From the NCBI GenBank assembly GCA_028565635.1, contig JAOXYB010028833.1, positions 1 through 15,166 of the forward strand: a DNA stretch of 15,166 nt, written 5' to 3'. A program made the position numbers and the translations under genes. Shown in pieces: positions 1-7,261 of the stretch. How positions within the stretch are numbered: the stretch's first letter is position 1; each line of letters begins with the position of its first letter. The DNA is from Phoronis ovalis. Its lineage: Eukaryota > Phoronida > Phoronidae. A model generated the notes under the pieces. It was not told the DNA's origin and searched no databases. It saw nothing but the letters and a program-made list of their open reading frames with translations.

Positions 1-1
1 A

Positions 2-91
2 TACAAAGATGGCTTTACAACTACAGAAACTATATCATATGATGGGCATCTGTCTGCACCCGCAGACCTCTTGTTTAAGTTGAGCTTATAA
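2..91 (+). other. Short open frame before first placed exon, uncertain
   Basis: An open frame runs from the window edge to a TAA at 89-91. It reads about 29 residues rich in Thr, Asp and Leu, including DGFTTTETISYDG, and looks more coding-like than the flanking AT-rich DNA. It could be the tail of an upstream exon of the EGF/Ig/FN3 gene. Against this, its only nearby GT (position 73) would leave an intron in phase 2, whereas the exon at 146 needs phase 1. It may instead be non-coding, or part of a transcript not joined in this way. Confidence 0.2.
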
Positions 92-145
92 GCAGGAAAA
101 CTTGAGGAACCATTCCTATGTTTTAAGGAAAATATATTTTTGCAG

Positions 146-298
146 CGTGTGGTTTTAACAGTTTTGGGAGTGATTGCGATAAGAAGTGTTCGTATGAGAG
201 TAACAATCCAAATGCGTGTCTCCAACTTGTTTTTTGTTTGCCAGATCCTTATGGATGCTCATGTGGGCCAGGGTTTCACGGGATAGATTGCAGAAACG
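146..298 (+). CDS. Exon: EGF/laminin-EGF-like module 1
   Basis: The exon is 153 nt, flanked by a TTTTTGCAG acceptor and a GTAAAT donor, phase 1 at both ends. It encodes about 51 residues with eight cysteines, starting CGFNSFGSDCDKKC and ending CSCGPGFHGIDC. The stretch with the LPDPYGCSCGPGF core resembles the EGF-like repeats of invertebrate Tie-like and multiple-EGF receptors. The module would form disulfide-bonded loops in the extracellular region. A residue split across the upstream intron shows that at least one further exon precedes the window. Confidence 0.85.
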
Positions 299-3200
299 GT
301 AAATTAGTTATACTTAGTGTAGTGGTTTCAAATATTAAGTAAAACTCCAACTGGTCTGATTGTCAATGCTTTAACATTCGTTTCATAATAATTCGTTATA
401 GCTTGACGAATAGTATGCAGACTACGTCTACCACCACAGATTTACAACGTGTCGCCCGAGTACAACTAATTTATATATTATAAGTAGCCTAACATCAGAA
501 ACTTAGCGGGAGACTCCGTATAATATACTATATGCAAACAATTGGCCATAACACTTATTAGGTGCTAATGGTTAAATGATACCATCGTCAAACTGAATGC
601 AGTATCATCTGGCACAATATTTCCCGACGTAATAGCTAATTATATAGACCCGGGTATATAGATTGAGGTTAATAGGCAGTTTCGAGTCCACTATGGAGAT
701 ATAACAGGTCGAGATCGATTGAAATATTATGTGGCGAGACTTGAAACTGCCTTGTCTGTTAACCTCAATATACAATACCTGGGATATGATGTGGCATATA
801 TCCATATACCTGCTCAAATCTGATTACCTAAGAATTTTGCTGAAGAAATATGTAATTTTGAATTTTCCAAATCAAACATCCACGTGTGTACCTACTATAC
901 ATGCGTTTCTTAAAATGTTATTTGAGGATGTTAAAATAGTCAATATAGTAGTTTGCAAAGTGTTCAAAAATCTTTGTTTTCACTCATCTCTAGGAACATC
1001 TCTGTCCCTTTGAACACTATTAACAGTTTACTATCACAAATCGTTTTAATTTTAATTTTAATTATTTACATACTTCACTGTGCATTAATTGTTACAGACA
1101 GAGCAAACGAAGTAACTGTCCTTACATTGCTTATTACAAATATTTTTACATTTGAGGTGTTAACTTTTAATTGTGTTTACATGACATTCATTTAAAAAAT
1201 ATTATTAGAATGCGAGCCTGGTACGTTTGGTGCTAGTTGTAAGCAAAGATGTCACTGTCGCCATGGTAGTACATCTTGTAACAGATTCACAGGAGAATGT
1301 ACAGGAGGCTGTGCCGAGGAATGGCAAGGAGCTACTTGTCAAAGGAGAGGAACTCAATGTAAGCGATAGAACTAGAAGTGCGGTGTCGTATATGTTATAA
1401 GAATGGATGTAAACTTCCCCTTTTGTAGAGCTTGATCCCTTGGGTATGTGTAGATCAATATGTTATTTAAACAAGAATTTATTGCAAAACATAGATGAAC
1501 ATTTTATTTGTTTTTGTTATAAGTATATTATATAATGCCATGCTAACTGTATAAATATAAATTATATAAATTAGTTAAAAATCCAATTTTAATTTTGGAC
1601 AGATGCATAATATTATATTATATCATACCAACTGTTCACCACGCATTTATATTTATACAGTTAGCATGGCATTATATGATATACTTTTACCAATATGTTA
1701 TTTAAACAAGAATTTATTGCAAAACATAGATGAACATTTTATTTGTATACAAATATACACGTTTTTTTAATGATACCATTTAGTTCCAATTGTAAGCTGA
1801 GTACCGAGTGTCCATACCCTGTAAAACTGTTTACATAACTTTCAGTGATAACACCTCGTGTTACACGTTTTTACAACGAACGGGTTAATGATGGACAGCC
1901 TGCATTCTTCGTCTGCTCAGCCACTGGTGAGCCAGCACCCTCTGCAGATGATCTTACTTTGCTGGCCCCAGATGGTGTTGAAGTCATGCGAGTGGATTCG
2001 GTGGTGGGCGAAGAAGCAAATAATCGCACTAATACATTCCTACTCTCAAAGACTGTGTCTACAGATTTTTACTCTTGTAAAGTAGTGACTGAAGCTGGCA
2101 CTGATACTCAAACAAATACTGGCAATACTTACAGTAAGTGTTGTACATTTTAGGACAGGCATATGTTACTTACAGGCCAGACTGAATAAATACATCCGTT
2201 TAGTGTCACGGTAGCTTCTCATTTAATGTCTGGGCTGGGTTTGGGCTTATCCATAATAAATTATCGTTATATTCCTTCAATTTCATAAAAGTGAATATAT
2301 ATAGATCCTTAAACATTTGACCAATCAGGGATCAACTATTTTAACTGTAGCACGGAAAGATTTTTTACGTAATTTAAATAATAGTTAGCTATATATTTTC
2401 ATTTTCGGAAATAGTTAATTAACCCATTTCATCAAAATAGCCTTTTGCATCTGAATCACATGTTTCTTTTGTTGCTTCCTTCCTAAAGTACTGAGATATT
2501 TATAATAGAATTCATGAAGATGGTCTGTCAGCTTAATTTTCTACTATAGTCAGACAGAATATGGATTGTATGGTGTACACACCAAAACTGCAATTGATAA
2601 AAGAAATTAATTACATGTGAGTTGTTTTTGTAAATCTTTTAGGATTGCCAAAACTTAGTATTCCCCCTAGTATATCGCACATGGCACCAACTGAAGTTGA
2701 AGTCGGTGAGTATTATTTAAAGTGTATTGTAGTTTTAAACGGTTTGTTCAGGGTGGAAAGCAAAATTTGTATATATAGTTCTTGTTATAAAGCAGAAATT
2801 ATTGAGTTTCGGAAAAATTGAGAATTAGGTTTGTTTAGCACCGGACAATTAGTATTTTACAAATTCTGATTGTCTTTCCATTAATAAAACTATAAATCAC
2901 AATTTTGCTAGCATGGGATGCTTGGAAACCACGTCACGACACCGGAGATGCGCCTGTCATTGGATACGTAATAGAATATCGTGAAAAAGGCAAAGACTGG
3001 AAAAGTAGTCACATGGTTCCTGCATTCTCTGATAACGAAATAATAACAGAACACAATGAAATCACTGCGACGAGTATGAACAGTGAAGTTTATTTAGAAA
3101 AATTAGGAGACAATGCTATATATAAACAAAGTATTAAAGGTAATGTGTAGTACGATATAAAGTACAAAAATATTTCTAGTAATCAATAAATTATGTTTTC

Positions 3201-6200
3201 AAATATATGGACGGTAGTTCTAACAGAAGCTTGGGAACAGAACCAAACTCTGTTATAGTGTATATGAGGCACAAATGATATATTCCCATCCACCTTAATG
3301 GTAACATACTGTGTACTAGCAAATATTTCAACTCTTGCGGAAAATTCTATTCAGTCACATAGAAAGAGTTTGTTGGTTGACTACGCACGAAAAATTTGGA
3401 GTAGCCATCACTTGAAATATGATTATATCTATACAATATAAAGACAATCATATTTTTCAAATTGTTCGTGCTTAATCAACCCATAAATTGTTTTCTAAGC
3501 CTTACGACAGAAACTCTAGGGGGATTATCGGGAAATACGAAGAAAAATGGGTGATTTGAATTGCTACCTTGGAAATAATTCCATCAATTTTTGAGAACAA
3601 ATGACAGTTTCAAATTGTTATTTCAAATAACACAGTGAGAAAAATGGAGGGTAAAGAACAGAAATTATAGTTAAATAGTATCTTGCCACTTATTACTTGC
3701 ATGGTCAAGTTGGCAGGGGGTCACTTGTAATTTTTATTTCATATCTTTCTATTCAGGTTTGTCTCCAAATACTTTATACGACGTGCAGATTCTTTCAACT
3801 CGTTCTGGTATAGGCGGCACAGGCAGTCCAGGACCTCTGTTGACAGTGAGAACACAATGTGACGGTAAGCACATTATTTTCTCGGCTCCTACATTTACCA
3901 CAGGGTATTTTTTTCACGGTTCGCAAAGCCTTATTTACCACAGGGTATAGTTATTGACTTTTACCATAAGAGTATCTATACTACTATAAGAATGGATTGG
4001 ATTTTTCCTGCCACTGCTCCGTCTAGGCGCGCATCCCTATCAGGGTGTAACCGTGACGGATAGATTACTTACGTTGTGGAATAGACATATTTGTACTGTC
4101 GTGTGTTCCGTGCCCGTCACTTATATTTGTTCGTTAACCGCCTTCTCAGTGGCGGCTCCTATCGGTTGACTGGACAACTTTACCTAAATAATAATTCCAA
4201 TCCTATTGTTTGACCTACTAATTAATTGCGAGGCATAATTGTATTGGGTGTCGTGTGCAAATTGTGATTCTGGCGTCTGCAATTGATGCTAGCGCATGAG
4301 TTGTCACAATCACTTTATGTTAAAAACTATCTCTGAACTAGAACGAATAAAGATTTTAAAAATTATCTAATCCTAGAGATCGATGAGAGAAATATTTTTA
4401 TTTAATGTCTGTGTGATTGACCTATTTTACTAGCTACCCGCTTAGTCTACTTTTATAATATTATTGTAAGCTGCAATTTGATTGGTGTCTATAATTTCTC
4501 GGGCATTTTATATAGAAATAAAGGGATTATCGTTCTTCTGGTTTTCGAGATAATAAAAGAAACTGACTACGGTTGAGCCCGACGTTAGTTGAGAAGGCAC
4601 AGAACACTAACAGATGGATTTATTCAGATTGGTTGATATGACTTGATATAAATCCCATGGTATGAGGAATATTTTAATTTCTTTGTTGACTTTTAATCCA
4701 AAACGGATAGTTTGAAACGTTTTGTTCAGAACCCTTAAACGCCACACACGTATATTGTTTATATCGGTATACTTCAATTACAATTATTTTTGTTTTGTGT
4801 TTTCAGTTCCATCTGCGCCGCCATCCAGCATTTCAATTTCGGACCAATTTATCTGCAGTGGAGACGTTTCAATTCCTTCCTTTACAGCAACAATTAATTG
4901 GAAGGTAAACTATGTTAGTTATAGGAAATTAAATTTGAACATTATTTTCTTTCCAGAAGTATGACATAAGAATTTATGTAGTTTGATGTAGAACATTTGT
5001 ATTGCTGTTCTTACAGGCACCAGATTCGTCTACCTTCAGTTGTAATGGAATACATGGTTATAAAGTTTATTACAAATATGGCGGTCAAGTGCAGTTTTTG
5101 TCAGAAGATGCCACGACTAACACTCATCAAATCAAGAACATCCCTGCATTTTCCACGTTATTCGTCCAAGTCTCTGTGGTCAATGACGCTGGTATAGAAG
5201 GAGAAAAGTCGGATATAGTACATATTGATACAAAAGCCGCAGGTACAAATGTATATTAATATCACAATTTTATTTATTACAAACAGTACTAATGTTTATA
5301 CTAGTATGTAATAATGTCTTGTGCACCTGATGTTTTCTATTTTGGTCGTCTAGTGTATTTCCGTTTTTTCTTTCTTGAATTCTAGAACTTAGTTTAAAAA
5401 TGGGGCAAGTACGTAAATTAACTTTTGTAAAATCGTTTGATTTTCAGCTCCTGGAGATGTAGAAAATCTGCAGTTGTCTAGTGTAAAATCGCAATCCGCC
5501 AACTTAATTTGGGATAAACCAATTGTTACCAATGGTATCATCGTTGGTTATGAAGTCACGATGCAATTACTGTGTTATGTTCAATGTGATTGCAGAAGTG
5601 GTGGCCAAGTGCATTATGACGATCATAAATCAACAACGTTTCAACTCAATAACTTATATCCGAATTCTAAATATAAACTTACAGTACGAGCAAAGACATC
5701 TGCGTCTAAAGGGCCGTATAGTAGCATATTTGTGCGCACCAAAGCTGAAGGTAATGTTAAACGAATAATTGCTTCGGTCGACATTAATCATCAATGTGGA
5801 AACGCGTTTAAAACACGACCGGCTGCTGTTTTGTTTGTTCAACTAGTATTTCATGAGAATTTAATGACGTACGTTTTTATCTAACATTTCGTAATAAGAA
5901 GTAGCTGGTACTTTTTATAATGGTATCATCGAATCACTTTGATTATAATCGTACTATGTAACATTTGCCATTTGCACATACTTATTGCATTTGTTGATGT
6001 TTCCGTACATGCTTTTACTCTTTCTTGTAGTTGCTTCAACATCCCCTAAAGTCCGTGTACATTCTGTTCAATCTAGAACAGCTGTAGCAACGTGGTCTCA
6101 AGTTCCATGCGAATCTTTAAATGGACCTTTACGTTATTATACCGTCTTTGTTTTTAAATTAGAAGACGGTCACTTAGTTCAAAAACAAAAAGTCGCATCT

Positions 6201-7105
6201 GGCTTATCAACAATAATGACCGGTTTAGAACCGTATACAAAATATATGGTATCAGTGAGCATTGAAAACATTGTTGGGACAGGTCCCACTAGTCAAGATG
6301 CAGCATTTACAACAACTATGGGTGGTGAGAAACTTAAAGCATTTTAAAACATTTAGCAGATGAAATGCAAAATCAAGCATCCAACAATTACTCTTGTCTT
6401 GCAATTTAGAATTTGTTATGAAATTATAATATTATATATTTCTAGCATCATGTTACGTTGATGTGGCTTACTTTCTATATTTTTCTCTTGTGTGAGAAAC
6501 TTGTAATTGGCATTAATGCATCTGATACTCAGTTGAGTATTCTCTGTTGCAGTACCAGATGGTGTGGAAAACTTGGCGGGGTTGGCAGTTAGTAATGAAG
6601 TTATCAAAGTCATATGGGACAAACCCAAAGCTACCAACGGTCCACTTTCCAAATATAAGTTGTCCTACCAACAAATATGTGACTCTTGGTTAGTTCTGTA
6701 CGGTATACATTTGCAAGCCAATTACCACGGAAATAAGCCTTTTACTACGTGTCATGTCGTATGCTCGCTAATTTAAGCTAGATACAAAGTAGAAGGTTTT
6801 CACAGCCATTCATTGCTGCCGTGAAGACCAGTTTTGTGAACGCTACGTCAAAAGGAAAATCTCTTAACATGACCATGTAGTTGTCCAGTTGCAGTGGCTT
6901 CACGGGAGTCCCTTTCAATTCGTTTGTATTTCTTTTCAGGTGCTCTTGTTCTGAAGATAACCCTTTGGCTACCAGTTCAGTTAAAGTGTCAGAGCTGGAA
7001 CTGACTGGACTGAAAGGCAGTTCAAAGTATCGAATATCAGTTAGAGCTGAGAACAAAGCTGGTATCGGGGAGGAGGAATTTGTAGAGCTTTGGACGAAAC
7101 CGTAA
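146..7105 (+). CDS. Tie-like EGF/Ig/FN3 ectodomain gene, 5' partial (12 exons)
   Basis: This is the overall gene span; the exons are listed separately. All introns are GT-AG, and the twelve exons sum to 2210 nt, giving one continuous frame of 736 complete codons with no internal stop. Domain order is two 8-Cys EGF-like modules, one Ig-like domain and five FN3 domains. In known families this order is that of the Tie (angiopoietin) receptor tyrosine kinase ectodomain, although vertebrate Tie has three FN3 domains and more EGF and Ig modules. The expected location is extracellular. The start codon, signal peptide and N-terminal domains are outside the window. The frame ends in TAA directly after the fifth FN3, with no membrane segment or kinase visible. 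Alternatives are a secreted paralogue, a truncated copy, or a full receptor whose later exons lie downstream of the window. Most module boundaries are phase 1, which fits exon shuffling. Confidence 0.75.
299..1208 (+). other. Intron (910 nt) with a fold-back repeat
   Basis: AT-rich intron between the two EGF exons. It contains an imperfect inverted repeat at about 645-795, annotated separately. The small open frames on either strand around 605-1195 come from that hairpin and from AT-rich sequence and have no recognisable product. Nothing else is seen. Confidence 0.75.
645..795. repeat. Imperfect hairpin (fold-back) element
   Basis: The left arm near 650-692 (GATTGAGGTTAATAGGCAG then TTTCGAGTC) pairs with the right arm near 731-787 (GACTTGAAACTGCC ... 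TAACCTCAATAT). The outer parts also pair (ACCCGGGTATA against TACCTGGGATATG). A short gap interrupts the left arm, and the loop is about 38 nt. It has the look of a small MITE or fold-back insertion within the intron. No target-site duplication was identified. Confidence 0.6.
1209..1358 (+). CDS. Exon: EGF/laminin-EGF-like module 2
   Basis: The exon is 150 nt, with acceptor TTATTAG, donor GTAAGC and phase 1 ends. It encodes about 50 residues beginning ECEPGTFGASCKQRCHC and ending EEWQGATCQRRGTQ, with eight cysteines in laminin-EGF spacing. The CxPGxFGxxCxxxCxC pattern is the usual repeat of Tie-like, MEGF and scavenger-receptor proteins. Joining to the previous exon makes a GAA (Glu) codon, so the frame continues. 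The next exon begins the Ig domain, placing the EGF block before Ig as in Tie receptors. Confidence 0.88.
1456..1511. repeat. 56-bp direct repeat, copy 1
   Basis: The copy begins CAATATGTTATTTAAACAAG and ends AACATTTTATTTGT. It is identical over 56 bp to 1691-1746, with starts 235 bp apart. The two copies flank a hairpin. This could be a long target duplication, a partial tandem duplication, or the terminal direct repeats of a small element. Confidence 0.9.
1521..1686. repeat. Hairpin element with 42-bp inverted arms
   Basis: The arms are 1521-1562 and 1645-1686. They contain TATAATGCCATGCTAACTG and its reverse complement CAGTTAGCATGGCATTATA, and match at 41 of 42 positions. The loop is about 82 nt. 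High arm identity suggests a recent insertion or ongoing gene conversion. Its size and structure resemble a non-autonomous fold-back or MITE element; no coding capacity. Confidence 0.9.
1691..1746. repeat. 56-bp direct repeat, copy 2
   Basis: Identical to 1456-1511. It begins four bases after the right hairpin arm ends. Confidence 0.9.
1846..2133 (+). CDS. Exon: Ig-like domain
   Basis: The exon is 288 nt (96 codons), with acceptor TTTCAG, donor GTAAGT and phase 1 ends. The residues read as an Ig-fold: GQPAFFVCSATGEPAP carries the B-strand cysteine and DFYSCKVVTEAG carries the F-strand YxC motif. An N-glycosylation sequon (NRT) lies between them. The usual C-strand tryptophan is not obvious (DLTLLAPDG in that place), as in some divergent I-set or Tie-type Ig domains. 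The domain follows the EGF block and precedes the FN3 block. A role in ligand binding or spacing is inferred from the family. Confidence 0.85.
2134..2642 (+). other. Intron (509 nt)
   Basis: AT-rich intron between the Ig exon and the first FN3 exon. The donor is GTAAGT and the acceptor CTTTTAG. I see no repeat, RNA gene or coding stretch in it. Confidence 0.8.
2643..2705 (+). CDS. Exon: start of FN3 domain 1
   Basis: This small exon of 63 nt has acceptor CTTTTAG, donor GTGAGT and phase 1 ends. It encodes LPKLSIPPSISHMAPTEVEV, the proline-rich linker and first strands of an FN3 domain. Joining to the Ig exon makes AGA (Arg), and joining to the next exon makes GCA (Ala), so the sequence runs TEVEVAWDAWKP, a typical B-strand with its conserved Trp. 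It is short and supported mainly by splice sites and frame. Confidence 0.75.
2912..3139 (+). CDS. Exon: middle of FN3 domain 1
   Basis: The exon is 228 nt, with acceptor TTGCTAG, donor GTAATG and phase 1 ends. It encodes the B-strand Trp (AWDAWKP), the C strand VIGYVIEYREKGKDW and then a polar stretch of about 30 residues that makes this FN3 longer than usual, ending in AIYKQSIK. The final part continues into the next exon as IKGLSPNTLYDV, the standard FN3 E-F turn. Confidence 0.85.
3140..3756 (+). other. Intron (617 nt) with an imperfect hairpin
   Basis: AT-rich intron inside FN3 domain 1. It contains an imperfect inverted repeat at about 3361-3498, listed separately. Nothing else was recognised. 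Confidence 0.8.
3361..3498. repeat. Imperfect inverted repeat
   Basis: The left arm (GTTGGTTGACTACGCACGA then AAAATTTG, near 3371-3398) pairs imperfectly with the right arm near 3458-3484 (CAAATTGTTCGTGCTTAATC then AACCCA). An inner segment (TTGAAATATGATTATATC against GACAATCATATTTTTCAA) also pairs after a ~12-nt asymmetric insertion. It resembles an old, diverged fold-back element. Confidence 0.5.
3757..3864 (+). CDS. Exon: end of FN3 domain 1
   Basis: The exon is 108 nt (36 codons), with acceptor TATTCAG, donor GTAAGC and phase 1 ends. It encodes LSPNTLYDVQILSTRSG then PGPLLTVRTQCD, which are the F and G strands of an FN3 domain. The L-x-P-x-T-x-Y pattern is the family hallmark. With the two previous exons the domain totals about 133 residues, against the usual 90-100. 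Confidence 0.85.
3865..4806 (+). other. Intron (942 nt) with short direct repeat and GC-richer island
   Basis: The largest intron within the FN3 block. ATTTACCACAGGGTAT occurs twice, at 3893-3908 and 3933-3948. Positions about 3986-4210 are clearly less AT-rich than the surroundings and contain several CpGs. This island includes stem-loop potential (CCGCC at 4138-4142, GGCGG at 4151-4155) and may be an inserted repeat. The rest (4211-4806) is AT-rich without recognised content. Confidence 0.65.
4807..4904 (+). CDS. Exon: start of FN3 domain 2
   Basis: The exon is 98 nt, with acceptor TTTTCAG and donor GTAAAC. It is phase 1 at the start and phase 0 at the end. It encodes VPSAPPSSISISDQFICSG and then TATINWK, the A and B strands of an FN3 domain up to the conserved B-strand Trp. 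The intron that follows cuts the domain right after this Trp. Confidence 0.85.
5017..5242 (+). CDS. Exon: end of FN3 domain 2
   Basis: The exon is 226 nt, with acceptor CTTACAG and donor GTACAA. It is phase 0 at the start and phase 1 at the end. It continues the domain from FSCNGIHGYKVYYKYGG (C strand) through FSTLFVQVSVVNDAGIEG to the linker DTKAA. An extra Cys precedes the NG turn, a position shared with FN3 domain 4. The intron before it is only 112 nt. Confidence 0.88.
5448..5750 (+). CDS. Exon: FN3 domain 3
   Basis: A single 303-nt exon (101 codons) with phase 1 ends encodes one whole FN3 domain, the textbook arrangement. It starts APGDVENLQLSSVKSQSA and has the Trp-containing B strand LIWDKPIVTNG. 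It ends in LYPNSKYKLTVRAKTSASKG and the linker VRTKAE. After the C strand it carries a CYVQCDC cysteine cluster that is not standard for FN3 and is echoed in domain 5 (CDSWCSC). Confidence 0.92.
6031..6324 (+). CDS. Exon: FN3 domain 4
   Basis: A single exon of 294 nt (98 codons), phase 1 ends, encodes a complete FN3 domain. It starts VASTSPKVRVHSVQS, with B strand VATWSQVPCESLNG and C strand LRYYTVFVF. It continues with GLEPYTKYMVSVSIEN and ends in TTTMG. The donor is probably GTGAGA at 6325; GTGGTG at 6322, three bases earlier, is an in-frame alternative that would remove one residue. An ATG at 5997 lies in frame upstream, inside the intron; see findings. Confidence 0.9.
6553..6688 (+). CDS. 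Exon: start of FN3 domain 5
   Basis: The exon is 136 nt, with acceptor TTGCAG and donor GTTAGT. It is phase 1 at the start and phase 2 at the end. It encodes VPDGVENLAGLAVSNEV, the B strand VIWDKPKATNG and the C strand YKLSYQQICDSW. The donor was chosen because it is the one that keeps the frame into the next exon: TG plus G makes Trp and gives CDSWCSC, which matches the cysteine cluster of FN3 domain 3. Confidence 0.82.
6940..7105 (+). CDS. Exon: end of FN3 domain 5, with stop codon
   Basis: The acceptor is TCTTTTCAG, phase 2. It encodes CSCSEDNPLATSSVKV, then LTGLKGSSKYRISVRAEN and the final strand EFVELWTKP, followed by TAA at 7103-7105. The stop falls exactly at the domain boundary, where earlier FN3 exons have a splice donor. 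GTAACT at 7102 could be a donor in phase 2, which would skip the stop, but every earlier FN3 boundary is phase 1. No downstream exon could be matched to it. Confidence 0.75.
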
Positions 7106-7255
7106 CTTGTGTCAAATATTAATTAATGACTTAATCCGTAGTTATCATGCTCTCAAATATTAATTGCATTTCACACCAATATCTTTACTTGCACGTAAAA
7201 AATTGCATGACTTTTAATCAAAGTTAGATAATTCGTATCAACTGATCTGATAGAA

Positions 7256-7261
7256 AATAAA
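7256..7261 (+). promoter_or_regulatory. Candidate polyadenylation signal AATAAA
   Basis: AATAAA about 150 nt after the TAA at 7103. If the FN3 gene really ends there, this would be the first candidate poly(A) signal. The hexamer is frequent by chance in this AT-rich DNA, so support is weak. Confidence 0.3.

Larger units (their letters stand above)
1359..1845 (+). other. Intron (487 nt) holding a hairpin flanked by direct repeats
   Basis: AT-rich intron between the EGF and Ig exons. About 290 nt of it (1456-1746) is a composite repeat: two identical 56-bp direct repeats around a near-perfect 42-bp inverted repeat. Those parts are listed separately. The remainder shows nothing further. Confidence 0.8.

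Noticed and set aside
605-1195. Small overlapping open frames of 70-94 codons on both strands
   Set aside because: They lie on and around a hairpin in an intron. The two strands encode mirrored peptides because of the inverted repeat, and no motif is recognisable.
5523-5842. Alternative-frame and antisense frames over FN3 domain 3
   Set aside because: Overlap a strongly supported FN3 exon in another frame; no independent evidence.
6416-7056. Antisense frames of 78 and 92 codons opposite FN3 domain 5
   Set aside because: They are opposite real exons and read through introns; shadows of the coding strand.
7060-7105. Earlier donor GTATCG at the KAG turn as the true end of the last FN3 exon
   Set aside because: It would keep phase 1, but it cuts off the final FN3 strand and is a poor donor sequence.
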